A stretch of 64,000 bases of DNA from Streptomyces rhizosphaerihabitans (GTDB taxonomy: Bacteria > Actinomycetota > Actinomycetes > Streptomycetales > Streptomycetaceae), in contig NZ_JAODTZ010000042.1 in the NCBI RefSeq assembly GCF_025399795.1, positions 1-64,000 on the forward strand, read 5' to 3'. Below, piece after piece: positions 27,867-36,688 of the stretch; the stretch's first letter is position 1, and each line of letters opens with the position of its first letter. Both the position numbers and the translations under genes were made by a program. Below the pieces are notes generated by a model. The model made no database searches. It was not told the DNA's origin and saw nothing but the letters and a program-made list of their open reading frames with translations.

Positions 27867-28243
27867 TGGATCTGCACATCGACGTCCCCTGGATCCTGCA
27901 GGTCGCCGAGATCGCCGGGGCGGGCGATCCGGCCCCCGACGACTACGGGGTGCCGGTGGCCGCGGTCGCCTGCCACCAGGCGCAGCTCCTCGAACAGCCG
28001 GTCTACGACGGCGCCTACGCGCGCGCCGCCGCCTTGGTGCACGTCCTCGGCCGGTGCCGGTGGCTGGAGCGCTCCAACATGGCCGTCGCGGCGGCGACGG
28101 GCGTGATGTATCTGGAGGCCTCAGGAATCCCCGTGAAACCGACCCGGGACGACGCCGTGGCACTGCGTGATCTGCTCCGCGACCCCGGCTGCACCGCCGC
28201 GAAGATCGCCGTGCTGCTGCGCTCCTGGCCCGCGGTCACCTGA
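27866..28243 (+). CDS. Fic/Doc-family toxin-like protein with degenerate active site
   Basis: The product has 125 residues, the size of Doc. The opening MDLHIDVPWILQVAEIAG and the AAALVHVLGRCRWLERSN..AAATGVMYLEASG region align with the Doc/Fic core (..LLHGLxxxHPFxDGNKRtA..). The catalytic HxFx(D/N)xNKR is replaced by RCRWLERSNM, so the key His and the GNKR loop are missing. Streptomyces genomes carry a related group usually called Fic-family toxin components. Kinase or AMPylation activity is doubtful; another target or mechanism, or a decayed toxin, is possible. Confidence 0.7.
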   Translation: MDLHIDVPWILQVAEIAGAGDPAPDDYGVPVAAVACHQAQLLEQPVYDGAYARAAALVHVLGRCRWLERSNMAVAAATGVMYLEASGIPVKPTRDDAVALRDLLRDPGCTAAKIAVLLRSWPAVT

Positions 28244-28354
28244 TCCGCGGTGACGGTTCGACCCAGGCCCGCCCGGCGGCCGGGTCGGCCGCGTTCTGGG
28301 CGGGTCGGCCCTTCGACGCGACGGCTGGTCGGGTCTTGGACGGGCCGGGTCGGC

Positions 28355-29143
28355 TCAACGGACGCGCGCCACTCCCGCGTAGATACCACTGTCCTCCGGC
28401 TTGGGCCTGCGGGCAGACCTGAACCACTCCGTCGCCGTCACCAGGCCGGGCTCGACGAGATCGAGGCCGTCGAAGAAGCTCTGCACCCCGGTCCGGGTAC
28501 GGAAGCCGAGTTGGATGCCGCCCTTGGCGTACTCGGCGGTGACCTGCGCGGAGAGCTCCGGAAACAGGTCGGAGGAGGCGTGCGACAACACCAGGTAACT
28601 GCCCGGGGGCAGCGTGGTGACCAGGTTGCGGACGATGTCGTGGGCGTCCTGCTCGTCGGGGATGAAATGCATCAGCGCGATCAACGACAGTGCGATCGGG
28701 CGGGTGAAGTCCAGGATGTGCCGGGCGTGTTGGACGATCTCCTCGGGCCGCCGCACATCGGCCTGGATGTAGTCCGTGACCCCCTCGGGCCGACTGACCA
28801 ACAGCGCTTCGGCGTGACGCAGCACGATCGGGTCGTTGTCCGTGTAGACGACCTTCGCCGTCGGCGTGATGTCCTGGACGATCTGGTGGAGGTTGGGCTT
28901 GGTCGGAATCCCGGTGCCGATGTCCAGGAACTGGTCGATGCCCTGCTCGGCGAGCCAGGCGGACGCCCGGTGCATGAACTCGCGATTCTGCCGGGCCGCG
29001 TCCCTCGCCTCGGGCGGCAGCTTCTCTCCCACCGCCTCGTCGACCGGGTAGTTGTCCTTGCCGCCCAGCAGCCAGTCATAGACCCGCGCGGGATGCGCCT
29101 TGCTGGTGTCGAGCGTTGGAAACGACTGTCGGTCGATCGTCAT
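28355..29143 (-). CDS. SAM-dependent methyltransferase, DUF574 family
   Basis: The product has 262 residues. It shows the DUF574 order: TSKAHPARVYDWLLGGKDNYPVD near the N-terminus, NREFMHRASAWLAEQGIDQFL, the SAM-binding DIGTGIPT motif, VVYTDNDPIVLRHAEALL and HFIPDEQDAHDIV. This large actinobacterial family binds S-adenosylmethionine, but its substrates are unknown. I start at the ATG at 29143, which has GGGAG 6 bp upstream, rather than four codons earlier. Confidence 0.9.
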   Translation of the reverse strand: MTIDRQSFPTLDTSKAHPARVYDWLLGGKDNYPVDEAVGEKLPPEARDAARQNREFMHRASAWLAEQGIDQFLDIGTGIPTKPNLHQIVQDITPTAKVVYTDNDPIVLRHAEALLVSRPEGVTDYIQADVRRPEEIVQHARHILDFTRPIALSLIALMHFIPDEQDAHDIVRNLVTTLPPGSYLVLSHASSDLFPELSAQVTAEYAKGGIQLGFRTRTGVQSFFDGLDLVEPGLVTATEWFRSARRPKPEDSGIYAGVARVR

Positions 29144-29487
29144 GGAAACTCCCATCGCACCACGAAAACGCGGCAGGCCGAGTGTTCGATCATCCTACTC
29201 GGCGGCTCCATGTGGTAGGTGCGGTAAGGGAGTTGGACTACACCTGGCCCGACCGGCCGAGCACCACGACATGCCCAGCACCACGACATGCCCGAGCACC
29301 AGCACGGTCGACCGCCCACGGCTCAGCTCCGTCAGCTGCTCCGCCGGGCCTGTGGTTGCCGGGGCGGCCAGCGCGGGGCCGCGGAGCGGCCGGCCTGCCC
29401 GGTACCTGGATACGGGCAGGCCGAGCATGCTTCGGTTGCGGGGCTCCGCGAGCGCACGCAGGCTGGAGGAGAGGCCCGTGGCAGGGG
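29144..29487. other. Intergenic region with a tandem 17-bp repeat
   Basis: No gene is supported here. At 29260-29276 and 29277-29293 the 17-bp sequence AGCACCACGACATGCCC occurs twice in direct tandem, with a third partial copy (GAGCACCAGCACG) after it. It lies between the divergent DUF574 and MFS genes and may be regulatory. Confidence 0.5.
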
Positions 29488-30951
29488 ATGGTCGTCGTGA
29501 GCGGATCCGCAGGCCGGAGGCCCGGACTGTTCTCGCGCCGGGACCACGCGGTCATCGCCGCCGCCTCGATCTCGATGCTGCTGGTGCAGATGGACTGGTT
29601 CGCCCTGAACCTGATGCTGCCCGTGATAGGCCGCGACTTCGGGACACCGACCACGAACCTGCAGTGGCTGGTGAGCGGCTACATGCTGGCACTCGGTGCG
29701 CTGATGATCGTCGGCGGGCGGGCAGCCGACCTGTACGGCCGCAGACGGGTCATCGTCTCGGGTCTGACGGGCTTCGCCGTGATGTCGGTGGTGTGCAGCG
29801 CCGCGCGGAGCTCGGCGTGACTGACCGCGGGACGGGTGGTCCAGGGGATGACCGCCGCGCTGATCCTGCCCATCGCGGTGGCGGTCGTGACCTCGCACTT
29901 CCGCGACGATCGTCAGGGCCGGGCCGTCGGGACGGTTCTCGCCTTCAGCGAGATCGGTACGGCGCTGGGGCCGTTCGTCGGCGGGGCGTTCGCCGAGCTC
30001 GTCAGCCGGCGTGCGGTGTTTCTGCTGAACGTGCCGTTCTGCGCGCTGGCGGCCCTGCTGATGCTCCGGTACGTGAGGGAGTCGCGGGACGAGGGGGCCG
30101 CGCGGGGGATGGACCTGCCAAGTGCGGTCACCCTGGCCTGCGGTCTGACAGCGCTCATGCTCGCCGTCGACCAGGGGTCGGCCTGGGGCTGGGGCTCGGC
30201 GGCCACCGTGGCCTGCTTCGCCGCGGGCGCGGTCATGCTGTGTCTGTTCGTGGCGGTCGAGCGGCGCACGGCGGAACCGTTGATCGACCTGTCCCTGCTG
30301 GGCAACAGGCCGTTCGTGACCGTGACGGCCGCCGGCACGGTGTCGAACGTCGTGTACTGCCTCATCGCGGTGCTGTCGGCGCTGTATCTGCAGCAGGCAC
30401 GCGGACTGTCGCCGTTGGACTCGGGACTGGTCTTCCTGGCCCTGTCGGCGGGAGTCGGCGCGGCGAGCTACTGGTCGGGGCACCTGGCGCGCCGGTGGCG
30501 GGCGGAGGTCCTGATGGCGGTGGGGCTGCTGCTCAGCGGGGCGGCGCTGTTCGCGCTGACCTGGGCGGATCCGCTGCCGCTGTGCACCGCGGTGTTCGCG
30601 GTGATCGGCGTGGGCATCGGGCTCGGCTGGGCACTCACCAACGCGGCGACCCAGTCGTACGTGTCCGCCGGGAGGCTGGCGGCGGCGTCCGGGCTGGTGC
30701 TCACCTCGCTGGTGCTGTGGGGCGCGGTGGCCGTGACGGTGGCCGCGACCGTACTGGAGACGATCAGTGGGTCCGCCAGTGGTGCGGCGTCCGACGGTTC
30801 GGCGATCGAGGGGGTACTGCGGGTGGTTGCCCTGCTCTCCGTGGCCGGTGCCGGGCTGCTGGTCCCGCTCATCCGCTCCAACAGCGGGACGCCGAAGGCG
30901 GATCCTGCGGCGGAGGAGGAGGCCGACGCGGTTCCTGGAACTCGCTCATAG
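29488..30951 (+). pseudogene. MFS drug-efflux transporter interrupted by one in-frame stop codon
   Basis: The reading frame encodes a 14-helix DHA2-type MFS transporter: FSRRDHAVIAAASISMLLVQMDWF, then motif A-like GGRAADLYGRRRV, then after the break GRVVQGMTAALILPIAVAVV and twelve further segments to 30951. The two parts are in the same frame, separated only by TGA at 29818-29820. Homologues have Trp at this spot (SSA-W-LTAGRVVQG), so TGG to TGA is the likely change. With no readthrough, only the first 110 residues would be made. A natural nonsense mutation or a base-call error would look the same. Confidence 0.8.
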
Positions 30952-31137
30952 GCCTTCGGTCCCAGGCCTTCGTCAGGTCTGTCCTGGCCATGGCCGGCCG
31001 AACGCCTCGGCCGGAGTTTCCGGAGTCCGAGGCCCGATTTCCGGTCGGCGGGGGCAGGGGAAAAAAAGGGTTGGGCGGGACGATGCTCGGGCTGGTAGCT
31101 TGCGCGTGCCGTGACGTCGACCGAGGAGGTGAGACCC

Positions 31138-31197
31138 ATGAACGCTGTATGCATGTGGGTGCTCCCCCTGTCCGTCACGGTTCGGCCCTTGCCATAG
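31138..31197 (+). CDS. Possible 19-residue leader peptide upstream of the hydrolase-fold gene
   Basis: GAGGAGGTGAG, one of the best ribosome sites in the window, lies 6 bp before an ATG at 31138. The frame gives MNAVCMWVLPLSVTVRPLP and stops 49 bp before the hydrolase-fold gene. The strong translation signal on so short a frame suggests a regulatory leader peptide. I see no clear terminator/antiterminator pair, so the mechanism is open. Confidence 0.4.
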   Translation: MNAVCMWVLPLSVTVRPLP

Positions 31198-31246
31198 GTG
31201 TCGCCGGGAGCGCCTCGACAACAAGGCACTCCGAAAGGCAAGACCT

Positions 31247-32014
31247 ATGCATTCTCTGCAGTTCACCGCCGAGTCGTCGTCGAACGGCATGATCGAGCGC
31301 GACTTCATCGTGGGCGAGATCCCCGGCGTCCTGTGGTCTCCGGCCTCCGGCATCGATCGGGCGCCCCTGGTACTCATGGGGCACGGTGGCGGTACGCACA
31401 AGAAGGCACCGGCCATGGCAGGCAGGGCACAGCGCCTCGTGTCCGGCTGTGGCTTCCACGTCGCCGTCATCGACGCGCCCGGTCACGGAGACCGGCCGCG
31501 CACGGCGCACGACGAGCAGGAGATCGCCGCGCTGTACCGGGCGAGGTCGGCGGGCGAGCCGGAGGGCCCGATCGTCATCCGCTACAACGAGCACCTGGCG
31601 GAGCTCGCCGTGCCGGAGTGGCGGGCGACCCTGGACGCCCTCCAGACACTTCCGGAGATCGGCTCGGAAGGGCTGGTCGGCTACTTCGGCATCAACATGG
31701 GGACCGCGATCGGAGTGCCGCTCGTGGCGATCGAACCCAGGATCACGGCAGCCGTCTTCGGTCAGCACTGGCCCGATGCCCTGGCCGAGAAGGCGAAGCA
31801 GATCACCGTCCCGGTCGAGTTCGACATGCAGTGGGACGACGAGCACATTCCGCGCGAGGCCGGTCTCGCACTGTTCGACGCCTTCGCCTCGAAGGAGAAG
31901 ACGTTGCACGCCAACGCCGGCAGGCACAAGGAACTGCCCCGGTTCGAAGCCGACAGCGCGGTGCGGTTCTTCGCCCGGCACTTCGGCCGGGTCGGCGTCC
32001 CCTCATCGACGTGA
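31247..32014 (+). CDS. Alpha/beta-hydrolase-fold protein with substituted nucleophile
   Basis: The product has 255 residues with an alpha/beta-hydrolase layout: APLVLMGHGGGTHK (oxyanion-loop region), VAVIDAPGHGDRP, the nucleophile-elbow strand LVGYFGINMGTAIGV, the Asp-containing VPVEFDMQWDDEHIP and the His in ANAGRHKELPRFE. The elbow G-x-Ser-x-G should read GxSMG, but the serine position is Asn (GINMG). Asp and His are kept. It may have lost hydrolase activity or do other chemistry. A possible leader peptide precedes it and a terminator follows. Confidence 0.8.
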   Translation: MHSLQFTAESSSNGMIERDFIVGEIPGVLWSPASGIDRAPLVLMGHGGGTHKKAPAMAGRAQRLVSGCGFHVAVIDAPGHGDRPRTAHDEQEIAALYRARSAGEPEGPIVIRYNEHLAELAVPEWRATLDALQTLPEIGSEGLVGYFGINMGTAIGVPLVAIEPRITAAVFGQHWPDALAEKAKQITVPVEFDMQWDDEHIPREAGLALFDAFASKEKTLHANAGRHKELPRFEADSAVRFFARHFGRVGVPSST

Positions 32015-32035
32015 CGTGACGTGACGTGACGTGAC
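32011..32035 (+). repeat. Five tandem copies of GTGAC at the hydrolase 3' end
   Basis: GTGAC occurs five times in a row and overlaps the stop codon at 32012-32014. The repeat places TGA in all three frames, so any slippage would still terminate the protein. Confidence 0.85.
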
Positions 32036-32040
32036 CTGAA

Positions 32041-32083
32041 CTGAGGGGTATAGGCGTCCGGCCGGGTGCCGAATACCCCTCAG
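32041..32083 (+). terminator. Terminator after the hydrolase-fold gene
   Basis: CTGAGGGGTAT at 32041-32051 pairs with ATACCCCTCAG at 32073-32083, with a GC-rich inner stem between. The stem is 11 bp and perfect. Confidence 0.8.
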
Positions 32084-32318
32084 TGCGGCCCGACAGAGTG
32101 TCATGCCGGGACGGTTTTCGGCCTCTTGCCCGTCTGCGCGGCCAGGTCGACCTCGTACAACGGCGGCGGCCCGGGCCTCGCGGATCGGCTGATCCGTGCC
32201 GTGCGGGACCTCTCGTGTCGGGTTTTGAACCGTGCTTTACACATGGACTGCAACCGCGGGCGGGCGCCGGGAGTCCAACAATGCAGTGAGGCAGGCACGA
32301 TTGTGAGCCGGGGTAGAT

Positions 32319-33296
32319 GTGAAGCGACGTAGCGGTATATCGATGGCACTCGTCATGGTTGCGGTGCTGGCGGGCACCAGCGCCTGTGGCGGGGGGGCAC
32401 CGAAGGCGAGTTCCGACGACGGAAAGGGCGGGTCGACAAAACCGACGGCCAGCGCGAAGCCGTCTCCATCGAAGCCCGCGGGGCCACCGATGCTGCTGGA
32501 GACGATCACGCCGCAGACCGGTGCCACGGTCGGTGTCGCGATGCCCATCTCGGTGATATTCACCAATCCGGTGGGCGCGAAGGCCCGCGCCGACGTCGAG
32601 AAGCACATGAAGGTGACCAGCTCCCAGCCGATGACCGGTGCGTGGCACTGGTTCGGGGACCGGCGCGCCGACTGGCGGCCCAAGTCGTACTGGGCCGCCG
32701 GTACGAAGGTGAAGGTCACCGCCGATCTGAAGGGTGTGGCCAACGGCAACGGCCGCTACGGCACGCGTTCCTACGTGCACGACTTCACCGTCGGTGACGA
32801 TGTCCGTGCGGATGTGTCCGTCACCGGACACACCATGAAGGTGACGAAGAACGGCGCGCCCGTGCGCACCCTGTCGATCAACGCGGGGAGCGCCGAGTAC
32901 CCCACGTGGAACGGCGTCATGGCGGTGATCGACAAGCAGGAGAAGGTCCACATGACCTCGTGCAGCGTCGGCATCAGCTGCACCAAGGGCGCCGCCAACT
33001 ACTACGACCTGACCCTTCCCTGGGATGTTCACCTCACCCAGTCCGGCACCTACGTCCATTACTCGACGGGTGACCCGAACCCCGGCAGTGGCAGTGCCCG
33101 GGGCTCGCACGGCTGTGTCCACCTGTCGATGTCCGACGCCAAGTGGTTCTACGGCCAGGTCAAGCAGGGCGACCCGGTGTCCGTCACGGGCTCCCCGCGG
33201 GCGAAGGCCTCGGCCGACAACGGCTACGCCGCCTTCAACCTGAGCTGGGACCAGTGGCTGGCGGGCAGCGCGAGCGGAGAAGCCACCGCGGGGTGA
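32319..33296 (+). CDS. L,D-transpeptidase, lipoprotein-type
   Basis: The product has 325 residues. The N-terminus MKRRSGISMALVMVAVLAGT ends at Cys23 in TSAC, a likely lipid-anchored export signal, though the lipobox is imperfect. A Ser/Lys/Pro linker leads to an Ig-like domain (about 65-155, TPQTGATVGVAMPISVIF) and then the YkuD catalytic domain with GSHGCVHLS, catalytic Cys266. It forms 3-3 meso-DAP cross-links in peptidoglycan, like LdtMt2-type enzymes. Translation starts at GTG 32319. Confidence 0.93.
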   Translation: MKRRSGISMALVMVAVLAGTSACGGGAPKASSDDGKGGSTKPTASAKPSPSKPAGPPMLLETITPQTGATVGVAMPISVIFTNPVGAKARADVEKHMKVTSSQPMTGAWHWFGDRRADWRPKSYWAAGTKVKVTADLKGVANGNGRYGTRSYVHDFTVGDDVRADVSVTGHTMKVTKNGAPVRTLSINAGSAEYPTWNGVMAVIDKQEKVHMTSCSVGISCTKGAANYYDLTLPWDVHLTQSGTYVHYSTGDPNPGSGSARGSHGCVHLSMSDAKWFYGQVKQGDPVSVTGSPRAKASADNGYAAFNLSWDQWLAGSASGEATAG

Positions 33297-33302
33297 CGTG
33301 CG

Positions 33303-33328
33303 CGTCCGCGACGGGTCCGTCGCGGACG
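33303..33328. terminator. Shared terminator between convergent genes
   Basis: CGTCCGCGACG pairs perfectly with CGTCGCGGACG around a GGTC loop. It lies between the stop codons of the convergent L,D-transpeptidase and lipid-kinase genes and can serve both. Confidence 0.8.
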
Positions 33329-33353
33329 TGTCGATGCACCGGGTCCGGGGCGG

Positions 33354-34235
33354 TCAGAAGAGCATGGCCAGATCGCCCGGCCGCACCCGGGCCGTGACGG
33401 GGAGGGTGGCCTCGACCTCCCCGTCGGCGCCGTAGGGCACGGGCCGGTCGGCCTCGATGCGGATCTCCCGGCCCCGCAGGATCACCACTTCGGGGCGCTC
33501 GGTGTGCGCGCCGGTCTTCAGCTCGTTCATCAGGGTGAAGAACAGACGGCGCGGGGCCTCCCGGATCATGACGACGTCCAGCAGGCCGTCGTCCGTCCGG
33601 GCGTCCGGAGCGATGATGCGTCCGGAGCCGTAGTAGGCGGAGTTGGCGGCCACGACGGTGTAGCCGCGGTGGAGGTGTTCGTCTCCGTCGACGGTGACGC
33701 GGTACGACGCCGGACGCCAGCCGGTGACCGCGCGCAGACCGCCGGCGTAGTACGAGGCGGCTCCGCGCAGCAGGCGTGCGTGGTTGGCGTGCTGGTTGGC
33801 GAGCGCGTCGACGCCCGCGTACACGCTGCCCAGGACCACGGTGCGGGGGTGCACCGCCGATTCCACCTCGATGGTGTCGACGCGTCGCGGCTCGTGACAG
33901 AGCAGGACGCGGGCCAGGTCCGGTGCGGCGGTGGGCAGTCGGAGCGCACGGGCGAAGTCGTTCCCGCGGCCCGCCGGTACCAGGCCGAGCACGGTGTCCG
34001 TCCCGCTGAGGGCACCGCCGATGCCGCCGGCGATCCCGTCACCGCCGACGGCGAGGACGATCCGGCCCTGTTCCCCGGCGTGGAGTGCGAGCTCCTGCGC
34101 GTGGGCCAGGCTGCGGCTGTACTCGGTCTCCAGTCCGGCTCCGGCCTCCCGGAGCAGGCGGGCGACCGGTAGCAGCGCCGCCGCCCCGGTGGAGCCGCCC
34201 GCAGTGGGGTTGACGACGGCGGTGAACTGTCGCAT
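33354..34235 (-). CDS. Diacylglycerol-kinase-family lipid kinase
   Basis: The product has 293 residues. It has the DAGK catalytic motifs VVNPTAGG at the N-terminus, GGDGIAGG at 64-71 and VPAGRGNDFAR at 86-96, then PDARTDDGLLDVVMIRE in the C-terminal lobe. The family phosphorylates lipids such as diacylglycerol in the membrane inner leaflet. I start at the ATG at 34235 (MRQFTAVVNPTAGG), because the upstream in-frame part is a low-complexity GFGFGF stretch. It lies beside a glycerol-3-phosphate and alkyl-DHAP type gene group, which suggests glycerolipid work. Confidence 0.9.
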   Translation of the reverse strand: MRQFTAVVNPTAGGSTGAAALLPVARLLREAGAGLETEYSRSLAHAQELALHAGEQGRIVLAVGGDGIAGGIGGALSGTDTVLGLVPAGRGNDFARALRLPTAAPDLARVLLCHEPRRVDTIEVESAVHPRTVVLGSVYAGVDALANQHANHARLLRGAASYYAGGLRAVTGWRPASYRVTVDGDEHLHRGYTVVAANSAYYGSGRIIAPDARTDDGLLDVVMIREAPRRLFFTLMNELKTGAHTERPEVVILRGREIRIEADRPVPYGADGEVEATLPVTARVRPGDLAMLF

Positions 34236-34424
34236 CGGTGTGCCTCCGGGCGGGGTCGGGTGGGACGGAGAGGTGCGGGGGCGGAGCCTGAGCACGGCAA
34301 CGGATTCGGCGCCGAAGCCGAAGCCGAAGCCGGATCCTGAGCAAGGCAACGGCGCTGGAGCCGGCGCCGGAGCCACATGACGCACCGGCGGCCCTGGGCC
34401 GCCGGGAGGCGCGCAGTGCGGGAC

Positions 34425-36014
34425 TCAGTCGATGGGCAGCAGGATCCCGGGATTGAGAAGACCGTCGGGGTCCAGCCGCCGCTTGACGGCCCGCAGGGCC
34501 TCGATGCCCAGCGGCCCCGCCTCCCGGAGATACCAGTCGCGGTGATCCGTTCCCACTCCGTGGTGGTGGCTGATGGTTCCGCCCGCGCCCAGGACGGCCT
34601 CGTTGGCGGCCTGCTTGGCGGGTGCCCAGTGGGCCACGGCGTCCTCGCCCTGGGCGGAGACCACGGTGAAGTAGAGCGAGGCACCGTTCTCGTAGACGTG
34701 CGAGATGTGGCACATGACCAGGGGCGGGGTTCCCGCGGCGGAGAGCGTCCCGGTCAGTGCGGCGCGCACTGCGGCGTAGAGCTCGGGTACGCGTGACCAG
34801 AAGGTCGCGGTCTCCAGGGTCTCCGCGAAGGCCCCGGCGTCGAGCAGGGCGTCGCGCAGATAGGGCGCCGAGTAGCGGCCGTGCGCCCAGCGTTCGCCGG
34901 GCTCGGCCCCCAGGTAGGTGCCTCCGGCCGCGCGCAGGACCGCGGCGGCTTGCTCGCGACGGTATGCCGTGTCCTCCTCGGTTCCCTCGTATCCGGCGAT
35001 CGCCGTGCATCCGGCGTCCGTCGGTGCCTCGGCCGAACCGATGGCGTCGGGCTGGGCGAGGCCGACGAAGGTCTCGGTCTCGTCGGACAGCCGCAGCACC
35101 GTGGGGCGCGGTCCGTCCTGGGCGAGCCGGCGCAGAGCGGTGGTGCCCTCTTCGAAGGAGGCGAACCGCCACCCCTCGTAGATTCGGGTCTGCGGCAGCG
35201 GCCTGATCCGTACGGTGACGGAGGTGATGACGCCGAAGGCGCCCTCGGAGCCGAGGATCAGCTGCCGCAGGTCGGGGCCGGCCGCCGAGCGGGGCGCGCG
35301 GCCCACGTCCAGGGTGCCTTTCGGGGTCGCGAGGGTGAGACCGAGGACCATCTCGTCGAAGCGGCCGTATCCGGCGGAGGCCTGTCCGCTGGAACGGGCA
35401 GCGGCGAATCCGCCGATGGTGGCCCACTCGTAGGACTGCGGGAAGTGCCCGAGGGTGAACCCGTACTCGGCGAGGAGCGCCTCCGCGTCGGGGGCGCGCA
35501 GGCCCGGCTGGAGGGTGGCTGTGCGGGAGACGGGGTCGATGTCGAGCATGCCGTTCATACGGCGCAGGTCGAGGGCGACGAAGGTGCTCCGCTCGGGGGC
35601 GAGGCCGCCGACCACGGAGGTGCCGCCGCCGAACGGGACCACGGCGAGACCGTGTTCGGCGCAGGCGCGCAGCACGGCGAGCACCTCGTCGTGCGTCGCG
35701 GGCAGGACGACGGCCGCGGGGGCGTCCCCGGCATCGCCCGCGCGGATCTTCAGCAGATCGGGTGTGGACTTTCCGCGGGTGTGCCTGATCCGGCTCTCCG
35801 TGTCGGTGCGCACATGGGCCGCACCGCCGACGGCGTCCGCCAGCGCGCGCAGGGCGGTGGCCGGCGGGGGTTCGGGGACGGAGATCTCCTCAAGATCGTG
35901 CGTGTCGGTGTCCCGCGGCTTGACGCCGAGCAGATCCCGCAGCAGTCCGGTCACCGAGTCGGGCAGCGGTGCCGCCTTGGCCGGGTCGCCCCAGCCACTC
36001 CACAGCATGTCCAT
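34425..36014 (-). CDS. FAD-binding oxidase, alkyl-DHAP-synthase-like
   Basis: The product has 529 residues of the VAO/PCMH flavoprotein family: VVPFGGGTSVVGGL and YEWATIGGFAAARSSGQASAGYGRFDEMVLG bind FAD, and RQLILGSEGAFGVITSVTVRI closes that domain. The C-terminal HISHVYENGASLYF and SHHHGVGTDHRDWYLREAGP match alkyldihydroxyacetone-phosphate synthases, including the HHH cluster. AGPS exchanges the acyl group of acyl-DHAP for a fatty alcohol and makes ether lipids. The WGDP start motif supports the ATG at 36014, with GAGGA upstream. Its GlpD and lipid-kinase neighbours fit a glycerolipid role, but other D-lactate/glycolate-type chemistry cannot be excluded. Confidence 0.82.
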   Translation of the reverse strand: MDMLWSGWGDPAKAAPLPDSVTGLLRDLLGVKPRDTDTHDLEEISVPEPPPATALRALADAVGGAAHVRTDTESRIRHTRGKSTPDLLKIRAGDAGDAPAAVVLPATHDEVLAVLRACAEHGLAVVPFGGGTSVVGGLAPERSTFVALDLRRMNGMLDIDPVSRTATLQPGLRAPDAEALLAEYGFTLGHFPQSYEWATIGGFAAARSSGQASAGYGRFDEMVLGLTLATPKGTLDVGRAPRSAAGPDLRQLILGSEGAFGVITSVTVRIRPLPQTRIYEGWRFASFEEGTTALRRLAQDGPRPTVLRLSDETETFVGLAQPDAIGSAEAPTDAGCTAIAGYEGTEEDTAYRREQAAAVLRAAGGTYLGAEPGERWAHGRYSAPYLRDALLDAGAFAETLETATFWSRVPELYAAVRAALTGTLSAAGTPPLVMCHISHVYENGASLYFTVVSAQGEDAVAHWAPAKQAANEAVLGAGGTISHHHGVGTDHRDWYLREAGPLGIEALRAVKRRLDPDGLLNPGILLPID

Positions 36015-36073
36015 GAACGTAGTCCTCATCGGTCGGTTCGCGACGCGCCGTCTCCCGCACGGCCGCACAGGGC

Positions 36074-36088
36074 GTTACACTGTGACAC
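36074..36088. promoter_or_regulatory. Candidate TetR operator at the divergent promoter
   Basis: GT-N2-CAC-N-GTG-N2-AC (GTTACACTGTGACAC) is an imperfect palindrome that ends at the base before the TetR start codon. It also lies 60 bp from the divergent FAD-oxidase gene, so the regulator could control both. Confidence 0.4.
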
Positions 36089-36688
36089 ATGACGCCTATT
36101 CGTCACAACCATTCGGACAGTGATCCCGTCCTCGACGCCGTACGCGACTGCGTCCTGGCGGTCGGAGTCCGGCGCACCACCCTGACGGACGTGGCCCGGC
36201 GTGCCGGCGTCTCGCGCATGACGCTCTACCGGCGCTGGCCCGATGTGCGGTCGCTGGTCGGTGATCTGATGACCCGTGAATGGGTCGACGCGGCGACCGG
36301 CGCCATGCCGGAGCGGCGGCCGGGCCAGGAGACGCGCTCCCTGATCGTCGACGGGCTGGTGGCCGGAGTCGAGGCGTTCCGGGCCCACCCCCTCTTCCGC
36401 AAGATCATCGATGTCGACCCCGAACTGCTGCTGCCCTACGTACTGGACCGCCGCGGAGCCAGCCAGGAAGCTCTTCTGGGCTTCCTCGCCGACTCCCTGG
36501 CGGAGGGCCACGCCGACGGGTCGGTGCGGCTCGCCCCCACGAGACGGCAGGCACGTGCCGTGCTGCTGGTGGTCCAGTCCTTCACCCTGTCGCTGCGGAC
36601 CATGACCGACGAGGACGACCCCGAACTGACCAGCACCGCCTTCCTCGACGAGCTGCGCACCCTTCTGGAGAGGACCCTCACGCCATGA
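36089..36688 (+). CDS. TetR-family transcriptional regulator
   Basis: The product has 199 residues. The N-terminal HTH reads TLTDVARRAGVSRMTLYRRWPDVRSLVGDL at about residues 31-61. The rest is the helical ligand-binding domain. It diverges from the alkyl-DHAP-synthase-like gene and overlaps glpD by four bases (ATGA), so it probably regulates this lipid/glycerol-phosphate group. The ligand is unknown. Confidence 0.9.
   Translation: MTPIRHNHSDSDPVLDAVRDCVLAVGVRRTTLTDVARRAGVSRMTLYRRWPDVRSLVGDLMTREWVDAATGAMPERRPGQETRSLIVDGLVAGVEAFRAHPLFRKIIDVDPELLLPYVLDRRGASQEALLGFLADSLAEGHADGSVRLAPTRRQARAVLLVVQSFTLSLRTMTDEDDPELTSTAFLDELRTLLERTLTP

Noticed and set aside
34300..34340. GCCGAA triplet-like repeats upstream of the lipid-kinase start that encode GFGFGF in an extended frame
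   Set aside because: The extended N-terminus is low-complexity and begins well before the VVNPTAGG motif. The ATG at 34235 fits the family, so these repeats are treated as intergenic.
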